NCBI RefSeq assembly: GCF_963576615.1
Contig: NC_088708.1
Location: 57,895,196 to 57,959,195, forward strand
Direction: 5' to 3'
DNA from: Watersipora subatra
Taxonomy: Eukaryota > Bryozoa > Gymnolaemata > Cheilostomatida > Watersiporidae
DNA: 64,000 nucleotides
This document shows positions 40,101 through 53,800 of the stretch, one piece after another. How positions within the stretch are numbered: the first letter of the stretch is position 1; every line of letters starts with the position of its first letter. Under the pieces are notes generated by a model. That model was not told the DNA's origin, did not search any database, and worked only from the letters and a program-made list of their open reading frames with translations. The position numbers and the translations under genes were made by a program.

Positions 40101-43100
40101 AGAAAAAATTTAAAAACCTTCTCAAGCTCACCATATGGCAAATTTATAGCTCATTAATTGATATAGGTGACTGAGTGGCAGGACAGCTAATGATTCAAAA
40201 TTTAAAAACAAGAAATTTTTTAATAAAATAATAATAAAAAATAAGCAATTAAAACATACTCATGTTTCAATTGTTTATAATAGAATAGTGTAGAAGAATA
40301 ACAGTAATCACCTTACATATAAAATTTATATCATCTTTCTTGGTCTGCAAGGATTGATAGTAAAATAATCGAACGTTGTTTAAAGTCGAATTTATTTTTA
40401 TTACATTATCATAAAGCAAAGTATTCTCCGCTATAAAACTCTAAAAATGGACAATCAAACCACAATGCAAGAATTTTCATAAGCTTGGGCAAAACTCGGG
40501 GAGATTGTGGTCAAAACTTGACATGTTATCAAAATAATATTTTAGTTATAGAGCAGACTTGACCTTCTGGTGACATTTACAGGACAAATTTGTTGACTAA
40601 TTTTAAATTGAGCTAAGTTACGAATACAGTCTATTTTGAGCAGTCAAGTTTTTTCTAAAATGTTTGTATGCATAAATACTTTGCATGATATTGAATTCGA
40701 TGTACATATTTCAAAATTATAAATTTTTAAAACTTTAATATGATATGATACTGGCATGATAACTATATTGTTTGTAATCATAAACTGTAGCAGAAAAATA
40801 AAACCAGTGTTTTTTACAAGTATTTAAAAATTTTAATATTTAATATTTTACGTATCGAATACATAATAAAAATTTATATGCCAACTTATAACCAATGCTA
40901 TTGGCTATGAGTAAGCTATTTACACATATAATCTTTACGATTATTCTTCTTATATGCGCGTTTCATTGTCACATCAAGTAAACTGTAACACTGATGACCT
41001 ATAGTCTGGAAAGAGACCACATGTATTTCAATGATGATAAACCCTGTCATTCTTTGACTGTCTTCATCCTTGAAGCGTTTCCACTTGTAAAATGCTCGCT
41101 GTTTCATTTCAACTAGCCAAACTCTGACATTATCTTCAACAGGTTTTCCAGCTGTGGTTTTTTAGAGTCTAGCTGCTCTAGATTTTAGAACAATGCTCGA
41201 AAATCTAGAGCATGGCCAATGTAATGAGAGGAACCTACCTTCGTCACCTGATCATCAGCAGGCAGCGATGAGCCCAGATGCAACCAAGTAATGGATGATT
41301 TGGGGTTGCTGTCAGATGTGGTGCAAGAGAGTACAGTAGCCTCCCCAATCTTCACCTGCTCATTTCCGGTAATCGTTACCTCTGCTGGAGGAACTGCAAA
41401 CAGGAATATGTCAAATAATGTCATTTTTGAGATTAAATTCATGGAACTTACAATATTTGCTACATAAAACACCAGAATGATTTGTTGTGCGTAAGAAAAG
41501 TGACGGCAAATATCAACATCCCAGGCCGGTTTTGCTTACAGCCAGGCCTTCAAAGTCTCATAAAACCAATACCTAGCTCATCTTATAGGTCTCTAAAGAC
41601 TGGCCTCACTTATTCCTCATTTTTAGTGTCATGTGAGAGATCTAGCATTTACTATTACTATGTTTCCATGACACGGTTTACCCATAAATTTGCCTCACCC
41701 GCGAGTCATATAGTGATATGAGTAATATAGTGTACATACACTATATTATAGTGTAGGCCTATATACACTATAATATGGTGTATAAACACTATATTATAGT
41801 GTATATACACTATAATATAGTGTATATATACCATATTACAGTGTATATATACTATAATATAGTGTTTATACACTATATTATAGTGTATAAACACTATAAT
41901 ATGGTGTATAAACACTATATTATAGTGTATATACACTATAATATAGTGTATATATACCATATTACAGTGTATATATACTATAATATAGTGTTTATACACT
42001 ATATTATAGTGTATAAACACTATAATATGGTGTATAAACACTATATTATAGTGTATATACACTATAATATAGTGTATATATACCATATTACAGTGTATAT
42101 ATACTATAATATAGTGTTTATGCACTATAATATAGTGTATAAACACTATAATATAGTGTATATACAATATATTATAGTGTAAACTGGGTCATATACACTA
42201 TAATATAGTGTATATGACCCAGCAATAGATGGAGTTGATGAGCAAATTCCTGGCATGTGTTTCACTCATGTATCCATGTCAGGTGATTCTGCTGTGCTGA
42301 AATAAAGCTATAGCGTACGAACAAAAATAAACAAATTTTTATGGTTGCTCTTGCCAGAAGAGATTGTGCCAAGAATATTAGGTTATCTCTATGGAAGTAA
42401 CAGAGTTAAGTAAAATGTAACTGAAAAACCATAGTTTATAGAGCTTACTGTTGCATGCAAGCTTTCACTCTTTAAGCAATTTTTTCTCTGCTAAACTCTA
42501 TGCATCTCTCTATTAACGCTATAAAGCAATGCATAGTTAATAAATATTTATATACAGAGTTATCTTCCCACATAAAATATCCATAAAGCTCACAATGAAG
42601 GTGAAGACGAAACATTATACCACGGTACTATAAAGAATGTTACGCAGATTATACATACATTGCACGCTGAACGTTACGTCTTCACTCCTTGGCTGTTCTA
42701 ATGCAGGGTTGTTGGCATCACATCTGTACACGGCATTATTGTCAGATGGCTGTATATACACAAGGTGTTCGCTCACAACTGTCTTCGATCCTTCATTTGT
42801 GTCATACTGTACAGATAGCTGTTCGTCATTGCGGTACCAAGTGAGGGACGGTAAAGGGTTACCTCCGATCACCGTGCACTTGAGTGTGATGTCAAGGCCA
42901 GCTTGGATAACCTGGCCATCTCGGTAACCACTGATAATTGGTTCGCTGGGAGGAACTAAAATGACCATATAGGGTTTAATCTAAAAGGCAACATTTCTAC
43001 ATAAGATATTGAAACAATCGATGGGTCTGATCAAACAAAATAAAGATACATATTATTATATATATTAAGGGCATTGCTGATTGGCTGATTTATTAGCTAA

Positions 43101-46100
43101 AAGCCAACAGACGCTGAAGCAGTCTAATAAATAATATAAGATTTCTTTGTGAGGTCTGCTGTCGGTGAAACATTATTTGCACTAGCTTATCAAAGTAGAA
43201 TAAATCGCACAAATGGGACAACCAAATTTTCAAGCGCTGATTCATAGTACGGAAATCACAAAATTCTTATTGCCCCATCTTGGCAGTGAATTTACGAGTG
43301 TTAACACTTTGGTTGACACAATACTAAGTCGCAATATAATGGTTTAAAGGTTTACATATTTGTCTCTCTCCTGATTGGTTCAGTTATTATCAACTGTTGC
43401 ACTTCATCAATAAAACTCAACCATACTAAAAAAATAGTGCGATTTAAAATAAAAACTAAATTATGTATAATAAAATAATAGTTTAAAATGATTTTAAAAA
43501 ATTATATTCCAGTTTTATTACATGTTGCTAAACAGAAATGTGTAGGTTTGAATGTCAAGACCTCATACTGCACTTCACAGCGCAATCCTTAGAAAATTGG
43601 TGATAGACAGTTCTGCTTGGTACAGCCTCACATTCTACTGCTTATCTGCTCCCACCAGAACTCATCAATAATACTGTACAGCCACAAGCTATTTTACGGG
43701 TTTGGGTAATGATAATGCTCGGGAAAACATTTCTAGAGCCGTTAAGAAAAGGGCAATGTCTGCTGACTTGGGAACGTCAGACAAGGCTTCTCTTCGAGCT
43801 AACCGCCATGATGTAATATATATTCGATCTACCCAAGTGAGTCTGACAGTCGGTCAGCTATGGTGTCCTCTGTGGAACACATAGACAGATTATAAGTTAA
43901 TAGCCAGTCCTCTTCCAGCACTCCAATCACTATGTTTCCAAGACACAAGTGGTAATTCGCACGTTTGCGTTTTCTTCAAGATGGAAACGGCAAATGGGTC
44001 AAGTGAGTTTTTTACTCACAAATTTTTAACGAATGTCTCAAGCTTGCGGAAATGGAAACGGCACTTGCGAATGATAAATGAGAAAATGCCACGCAAGCAA
44101 TTCCATTTTATACATTTTCTACATTTCAGTCATTCCTATTTTGAAGGCGCGCTGCTAAGCCAGACAAGAGTGCACCGCTATGACCTCTAGGGTAAAATTC
44201 TGTATCTTTTTAACAAAGCGCCTGCATTAATCCGCAACACGGGAATGAGCATCAAAGCATGTGTCATGGCGTGACTCATCGTGGACAAAATTCCAAATCC
44301 AAGTCATCCGCACAATGGAAACAACCAAGTTCATAGATGTTGTTTTGACACACAACTTCCCAGTTAGATATACCACGTTACAATAGACAACATAGACATA
44401 AACATGTTACAATAGACAACATTCAGCGTCACACTAATTTTAAAAAACCTGGAGTTAGTCATAGAATTGCGATGAGCTCATAGGTACGTTTATTGAGATG
44501 TACTAGTTGGCAGCAGGAGGATATTTAAAGCGTGAATCGATGCTGTCTGTAATTTGAAACATAAGGAGAAACATAAGGAGAAACTAATACCGCACCTAAC
44601 TCAATTTGCTAAGGATACAGCTGCTTTGCAGTGTGATACACCTTTAGCCCGTCGACCTCAATAGCTGCAATGCTCACTGTTGTTCCATTTTAACACTTTC
44701 ACCTTAGTGCTGTTAAGGCCAATGTAAAATTTTAGCTTTTGGACATGAAGGATGGAACATGAAGAACATGATTTCTTACTTTTTGTTGAAGTGCAATTGA
44801 GCCATCCACCACTCTTGCAATATGTACTTATGGATAGAAATGTGCAGTAATTAATAATTGTTATTATCAAAAACCCCTACTTATGGAACACACCTGCAGC
44901 TTGGATACTTTTCACAATTGGCATGAACAAGTTAGTAGGAATTTGTTATTAATGAAATATTGGCAGGCCTGCTCTTTAGACAGCACTTGACTATATCTTG
45001 GGCCTACTAGAAAGGACACCATTTTATCCAATTTCTGTTAATTTAAATCGAACTTACAAACCAGAATCTTTGGGTGTTCTACAAAAATGCTTCAAAATTT
45101 GAGTTGAAAGTCTTGATTTTCAATTGATTTTACTTGTTAATTTGGATATCTAAAAAAATAATGTAATTTATCTACATAATTTTTAAAAAATGCCAGTAAT
45201 AAAAGTCAAAAAGATTTATACAAGATACGCTAAAAATTGATAGAACTTAGATGCTATCGCAGCTTCTTCTCACACTTTCAACACTCTAAAATGACTTCTT
45301 TTATCAATTAAAGAACAAACCCTGACTCATCCATGTCTTGCTCTATGTAACATGTAGAATACGTTTATCATAATATTTTATAATTTAAACATAATAATCT
45401 CTGGAATGCAAGGATGTTTTAGCTGCAGATCTATATTGGCTAATCTTTAAATTTCTTTAATCTGAATGTTAATCTTTAGAGCCTACTATTCTTCTTTACT
45501 GTCACTAAAGACATGAACAAGGACTAGGCAGCCATACTTTTATTCACGTTTTAATACTTCTAGATATATATCAGGGAGGAGTCAAGGAAAACCCAGGCCG
45601 AGAGACAAAGATGCAGATAAGCTTTGAAGTTGAGGGAACTAAACCCAAACAGATGACAAAAGAAAGAAGAAAACAGCTGCACGAAAGTCAATGATAAAGC
45701 CTACATCACAAGACAGTCATTGTCAAAACGACCGACTACAAGAGAGAAAGAACACTTCTAACTTGGAATATCAGAAGGGACACTTGTGGATGTTACACCA
45801 TAAGCGTCCACAAACTTTAGCTTTGTAGCAGTTTTTATGAATTTAGACAGATGAGGTCATAGTTTAACACTAACCGAAGTCATCTAAATCCAGAGGCCTC
45901 CTAAGATTTCCATTAATAAAAACCTTTGTTAAAATTAGCCTGTGGTTTGAGCGAACATTAAGGGTATTAAGCCGTGTCCCCAAAAGGTAATTAAATTTTG
46001 AATTTACTAGTTGAAATGAGAAGCCGACTGTTAGCGAAGCAGCTACTTAAAATGTATTCCAGGATAATAAATCATTGTCGCTTTGTATGCCTGCCACTTT

Positions 46101-49100
46101 TCCAGGCTAATTAAACCTCTTTTCAACAGGCCGTTGAATGAAACTCTGTCCGCAGGTGGTATATACAAATATAAACAAATAAGCTGAAACAAATCAAAGT
46201 TTAAATTACATGTCTTGTTAGAGTGTAAACAATCAGCAGAATGTCATTATAAAATGGAGGCATAGTCGGCGATCTGATTTGGGTTGCTTATACAGGTATG
46301 ATCTCGGTGACCTTATTATCACGGGAGGGCAAGTCTGTTTTAACTACAAGGCAGCTTTCCTCTTGCGCCATAAGCTAACCACTATGTGCGTTGCATTTGC
46401 CTGCGCTGGTGAAAACGGCTGAAAGCAGGAGTTTAACATTTACTGCGGTCCATACATATAGAATACACCCAGCAGAATATGAAGTTTTAGCCTCACTTTA
46501 GGCCAAATATTTCAAGATTAACGCAGATACTAGCTTACAATATAGCTAACACGACTGATCCACATTAACATGCTCTTTTCTAACTCTAATTACAACATTA
46601 AAGATGAACTCCAGATGTGTCTTTTAGAATCATAGATATCCACTCTTGCCACAGGACATTTAAGAGGAAAATTTGAGTTGAAGAATAAAAAGTATGCTGA
46701 TAGTAAAATAATAAATAACAATAATAAGTAATACAAAACTTTAAAAATGAACTTTTGAACAAAATTTTTGAAAATTTTATCAGAATTTATCGGGATTTTT
46801 CTATCAGTTGTGATTGTTTTTGATGTTTGAGGTGATCTGAACTTGATTGTGATTAAAACGCTCAAATCCATCGAAAGTGGGATTATAACACCTATAACTG
46901 CAAAGAGACCTACAGAATAGAGATTTGTCATGTTTCAACTTGAACACAATAGCTGATATCAACTATAGCAACGATAACAACTAGTGACGTCATTTCGCAC
47001 GTAATTTTTTTTAACGTTTTATTGGCGATAAGGTTTTAGCGATTTCAATCTAGAAACATACCGGTAATCATTACATCTCAAACATAAAAACAATCGCAAA
47101 TGATAGAAAAATACTGATACTTTCTGATAAAATCTATAAAAAATTTGTGTAAACTCATCATTAATTTACATGAAACAGTTTTTTTTGAAAATTGTAATCA
47201 ATTAAACACTCCCAATTTCTGCATCAGTGCACTTTTCAGTGAGTAATTTTTAAAAGTCTATAGTGATCTCAGCCATTGCATTCCGAGTAGTGCTGGGCAC
47301 GAGTAATAAAACTCGTGAACTCGCGGGTTTATCTTCTCTCGAGTCTCGGGTAATAGAAACTTTGAGCATTTCGATCTTGCGTGTTCGGGTTTTGACTTGC
47401 GAGTTCGGGTTTTAGTACACGAATCCGTCGAATAGAGTGGCCAAAAACTCGGTCTATTGCGCCGTGCGCAATGACCACTGTTTAACAGCCTGCCTGTTAA
47501 CGCCTGTTTAACAGCCCGCCTGTTAACGCCTGTTTAACAGCCCGCCTGTTAACGCCTGTTTAACAGCCCGCCTGTTAACGCCTGTTTAACAGCCCGCCTG
47601 TTAACGCCTGTTTAACAGCCCGCCTGTTAACGCCTGTTTAACAGCCCGCCTGTTAACGCCTGTTTAACAGCCCGCCTGTTAACGCCTGTTTAACAGCCCG
47701 CCTGTTAACGCCTGTTTAACAGCCCGCCTGTTAACGCCTGTTTAACAGCCCGCCTGTTAACGCCTGTTTAACAGCCCGCCTGTTAACGCCTGTTTAACAG
47801 CCCGCCTGTTAACGCCTGTTTAACAGCCCGCCTGTTAACGCCTGTTTAACAGCCCGCCTGTTAACGCCTGTTTAACAGCCCGCCTGTTAACGCCTGTTTA
47901 ACAACCCGCCTGTTAACGCCTGTTTAACAGCCCGCCTGTTAACGCCTATTTAACAGCCCACCTGTTAACGCTGATAGAAAATAGTAAAAAATAATAACTA
48001 AATTGAATAGAATTATAACTGTAAATTTTAATGTCTGATGTTTAGAAATTTTAGACATAAAACTTGTCTCAACAAACCTGATACCCTAAAAACCTGTGGG
48101 ACAAAAAGTACTCGTGCCAAGCACTACCAGCTACCCGATACTCGAAAAACTCGAACGGAAGGGGGCGAGTCTAAACCTGTTGGCCAAGAAGTACTTGTGC
48201 CCAACACTAGTTCCAAGGGAAATGCTCTTCTGGATGCTGAACCACTGACAGGACATTTCAGATAAGTTGTTAAATGATAGTTATTAGTAGTCTTTCAGCT
48301 AAATAAGGAATCCTGCAGGCTAACCCACCATGTACACTGAGATTGAAGAGCTGCTGTGGAGAGTCACCGCTGTTGTAGGGACTCGGCAACTCGCTCAAAT
48401 CAGCCACACACTTGTAAATATCTCCGGTCATGTGTTCGGTGATGTCGGGAATTGTTAAAATACTCGATGTAGTCTCGAGCTTCTCCTCATTTTCAGACGC
48501 CGCCAGAGAGGAAATACCAGTGGTTATTTCTTCTTCATCTTTAAACCTGTAAGAAGGCAGACAGCAGGTGACACATCTATGTAATTAGTAATGTAAACAG
48601 AAAGTCACTTTGTGACAGCGGATTGATATGATAAGGGTATAGATGCTAAGACAAACACACGAACAAAACCTCTAGAAATAAAATTAGTGAAATACGTATC
48701 ACATTTACAACTGTACAGGTAAAAATGAAATTTACGGAAAAATAGAAAATTATTTATTATAAGGCTGTCTCAGACCGCCAGCGATTGAATTATCTCTCAT
48801 GTGAGCTCATCATAATTCGTTATCACGCTCATGAGTAAAGACTAAAATGCTATAAAACACTATTCACACCTCGGTGTATTTTGCTATTCCTGTTGAAATT
48901 TTTTGAAGCGTCATGAGAGACATAAATCTCTTTCAACAGGCAAGAAATTTATGCCTATAATATCTCCATGCTCAACCATAACGAACCAATGAGAGTATTA
49001 GTTAGTACAAACCAATGAGAGTATTAGTTAGAACAGACCACTGAGAGTATTAGTTAGTACAAACCAATGAGAGTATTAGTTAGTACAAACCAATGAGAGT

Positions 49101-50777
49101 ATTAGTTAGAACAGACCACTGAGAGTATTAGTTAGTACAAACCAATGAGAGTATTAGTTAGAACAGACCAATGAGAGTATTAGTTAGAACAGACCAATGA
49201 GAGTATTAGTTAGTACAGACCAATGAGAGTATTAGTTAGAACAGACCAATGAGAGTATTAGTTAGTACAGACCAATGAGAGTATTAGTTAGTACAGACCA
49301 ATGAGAGTATTAGTTAGTACAGACCAATGAGAGTATTAGTTAGTACAGACCAATGAGAGTATTAGTTAGAACAAACAAGAGTATCAACTGCGTAAATTAG
49401 ATGAAAGTAGCATTAAAATAGGAGGAATTGCAGCAACTGTGCAACTAGAAGGAGTGCAAGCTCTACTGTCAAAGCATAGTTGGCATCACATACTGAAGTC
49501 TACTCTGTTCATTTACTGCTAGTAAATGTTTATACAGTATTGTAGAAACGTTAGAGTCTGACAGCGTTGCGTAATATAATCATATCCTCCTTGTTGATTT
49601 GCAAAAGACATTTTAACTAGACTGAGATGTCACTTGATGCCAAAAATGCCGCATTCGTATCAGATGTCTGTCGTAGAGACTATCTCAGTATTTCTATGAG
49701 GTGGCCGTAATTGGATATTGACCATTGCTTCCATTACTGTTGGAATGTTCTTAAAACAAATTTCTTGCCTTGTTGAAGTGTGCTTATTTGTATCGCTTGA
49801 GGACAGCCAGTATTTCACACTGATGCAGGCTGAGGGTAGACACTAATATGTTTTGTACATATTTCTGACAGCCTACCAACCAGGTCAAGTATGTTAGTGT
49901 ATGTACAGAGCACATTTACACTGCTCAAGCGCCATTGGCTTATTTGTTAACAATGAGCACACTTTTGGCATTTTGGAAAGTTACCAGAGATGGTATGCAT
50001 GCCATTGCGGTCACTCCTATGCCTATAAAGCGTTACCATACAATAAGAGATTTACCATTTTTAGTTTTTCATCAAACAAGGCGTAAGATGGTTGGTAATA
50101 AAATTAGCCAATAAGAATTAGGTGATGAAAAAGCCATCCGAACAAGCTTCAACACACTAGGCCTAGTACCAATGTGACTTAAAACAGGAAATGAGCAAAC
50201 TAATGCCTGCAATGGCATAGCCCAGCCTTTGACCGTGATTATGGCAATCACAGCTAAAAAGACACGGAGGTCTGGTCTGCATGTTTGCAATTGGCTGAAA
50301 CTCAGTGAGACGCAGCACCCTCTTTCTTTCGATCATTTCATATAAACTGTTAATATTTGATCCGTGCCGGCTTATTCACAATCTAATAATGACAGCAAAA
50401 CTTTCTGTCTCTCAAAGCATGCTTTAAAGAACCTGTGACAATGGCGCAGAGACTATGCACTTTGCAAAAACAAACAATTATACTCATTTTTTAATCCGGA
50501 GATTTACTTTTTTGCGGTATAATTTGTAATAATTTGGCATGCCTACCCGTAAATAATAGTTCAGGTTGTTATGTACCAAATGCCTATTTGAAACACTATG
50601 AAGGCAAAGCAAAATAAATATTTAGTAGTATTTGAGTGTAAGGACAGAAAGGACAGACTGAAATTGTATATTCGGTTTTACCCAAATTCTAAATATGGAA
50701 AATTGTTACTGTACTGAGTTTGGTAAGTTCTTATGTCTCACCTTCCTTAAGATTCTACACTGACCTACTGTTCTCTA

Positions 50778-50825
<48 letters not shown>

Positions 50826-53800
50826 TTATATATCTCTCTGTATATCTCTATTGTACAACTGACTGTTACAATACGTGATCTGTAAACATATAGTAGCAAA
50901 CTGACGTATCAGCAGAGGTCGACAAGAATAGAATCGATACAATTGCTGTAACACAATTTTAAAGAACACCCTTGTTCAAGAAAATATAGCTCATGGAAGA
51001 AAGTTTGGCCAAGGTTTCAGTTGAGTGCCAAAAAGTAGTTTCGATGTCACAAAACAACAAATATGGCAGCAAGAAATTTTAGGTAAATAAATTATTGACA
51101 ACTGATGAAACTAAAATATCAGAAAATAAAAAAACGCAATTTTTAAACTTATTAGTTCGTGCCAGCAGCCTTGATACCGCTCAAAGATGTCTGCTACTGT
51201 TTTGACAATCTCGCTACAAGATTTTGCCAACAAATCAATTTTGTTAGTGCTCTGTTTTGACAATCTTCAATATGTAGAGAATGATGCAGGAAGCTGAGTA
51301 GAAGAGGTCAACTTTGTACAAATGTTTTAGCGAGATAATCTTTTAGATCAACCCAACAGGTTATTGAAGGAGAGTTGGAGGTGTCCAAATAGCAACCGAA
51401 TTTAACATCCCTTAATATTTAATAGTAATATATTATATATTAATAATATATTATATATTAAACCATAACTGCCACGAACAACTTTTATCGTATTTACTAG
51501 GTAAATCAGACATGCTGATTCCGATTTTGTAATCAAAATAAAGATTAGGCCACTAACTTTCAGAGTAATGAAGGATTTTTTATAGCGTTTTAATATCGGT
51601 CTTGAAAACAACATGATCGGCATAACAAGCTCCGCCCATAAATACGTGACGTAACCTAGCTTTTTAGGAACAGAAGTTACGTAGGGATGTTTAGACCGAT
51701 TTAGAATAATAGAGATGGGTGTTTTAAAATCCATTAATATCTAAATTGAGCCTTAAAAATAATATCAGTCTTTTCTGAAAGGTAGATAAGCTATTTAGCA
51801 TTGCATATTTAAAAAGCGCGATAACAACGCTAGCTTGCGATAAAACCGCGCTTTTTGAGCTAACTTTTCTCGACGTCCAGCCCATTTAAACGTCATGTAA
51901 CAAGCTGCAAGCAATTTTAAATAGTTTATATCCCTTTCATAAAAAACTGAAATTATTTTACAGGCTGGATTTAGATAATAATGGGTTTTAAGACACCCAT
52001 CTCTATTATTCTAAATCGGACTAAACATTCCTAACTTCCGTTTCTGAAAAAGCTAGGTTTCGTCGCATATTTATGGGCGGAGCTTGTAATGCCGATTGTG
52101 TTGTTTTCGAAACGGATATTAAAATGCTTTAAAAAAGCCTAAATGACTTTGAAGGTTAGTGGACTAATCTTTATTTTGAGTACAAAATCGGAATCAGCGT
52201 GTCTGATTTACCTAGTAAAAACGATAAAAGTTGTTCGTGACAGTTATGGTTTAATATTAAATACATTCAATATTTTCAATCAGTCATAGCTGATGCCATA
52301 CATTGTGATTGGTACAAATCAATTTCATTCTTTAGTTGCGTCCCGTCCATAACAATTAACTAAAATCTTGTTCTAAAATAATTATGAAGCAGTCAGATAT
52401 CTCAATATATAGAATAAAATGGCACTTTGCAGTTAGAATAACTAGTTCAAATTACTTAATATTGGAAAAATGTTGCAGAGTACAAACCATTTTATGTTAA
52501 TAGCCGGCTTTGCTGGACCCACGATGCATTTCACTTGAGCTTCCTTCAATTCATAAGGGACATTGAGAGTTTTTATGGCTTGTCCCGAAGGGCTTGGCTC
52601 TATGCTGGTTCCTCCTGAGCCTGATATTTTAGGGATTCCTGGTTTTACTGAAAGAGGATTTAAAAGATGTATAACAGACACTGTATGATAATATTTTGAA
52701 TGATAATATAATAACACCAAAAGTTTGTGTAAACAACTTGGTAAATTTTTTAAAAATATTTTTAACCTTGAAAGACTACAATTCTGATGAGCGGGCTGAG
52801 TGTAAGATGGTGCAGACAAACATATATACAGACAAACATGAACTAGTGAAGATGATGAAAATATTTGTGTATATTCCAACTATAAGCAATGTTTACCTGT
52901 CTAGACGAGGATCACATTTAGAACTACACGTATGTTAACCTTGGTGCATGACAGTTTGGTAGATGCTCTGTAAGTAGCCGAATGCCACTGCATGAAGTTA
53001 GACATAAACCATGATAATATGGAGCATGTTGACTGCCACTTAGACGATATTACTAGAAAATATAACTCAACTAAATACAACATGTCAGCAATAAATATAA
53101 TCGGCCATCATCCTAGGAAATGACACTAGTTTGAATGTTTGTCAAGTCAACTTCATAGAAGATTTTCATAGAACTCTTTCCTCCCAAACACAAGTCACTA
53201 GCAACGCCATTCAGCGAGCCTAACAGCGGAATTCCCCAGTGATTTATTCAGTTTCAGGAGTTGGTAAGTTGGTATAGAAATGTATAAGTCATATTGTATT
53301 ACTCACCGACGACATGAAGAGTATAAAACACGGACGCGGATTGGCTTGCATCGTCCACTTGAGCTCCCCAGCACCTGTAGACCCCATCATCTGTTGGCTG
53401 CACATTAGGAATGGACAGCCTGATTATATTATTTTGAGTAAACTCAAACTTTATGTCGGTTTCCGCTATAGAGCCATCAGAGTTAAGCCTACTCATAACT
53501 ACAAATAAATTTATACCATACAGTCAGATAAACTCTTTAGCCAACATATCATCTCTTTGAGGTTAAACTTCCCCTACATTTTTGTTTGGAATTCCATGGG
53601 CATGTTTTCTTATGTCAATATACGTAATGCCAACTGCATTTAATTGGTTAGTATTACAGTTAAAACTTAGAGACTAACTCTATGGATATGATGTATGCCT
53701 AGATGATGAGGATAAAGTATACCGGCACCTTTAGGCATAGACATGCAAAAAATTTAAAGGCATTTTTCCTGACAAACTCCAGATACGCTGGTTGAATGTC

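Noticed and set aside
41706-42182. Frames of 135-153 codons rich in Tyr, Ile and His on both strands
   Set aside because: Generated by the palindromic 21-bp array.
48983-49374. Regular repeats that resemble a CRISPR array
   Set aside because: There are no unique spacers, the units are contiguous, and the context is eukaryotic.
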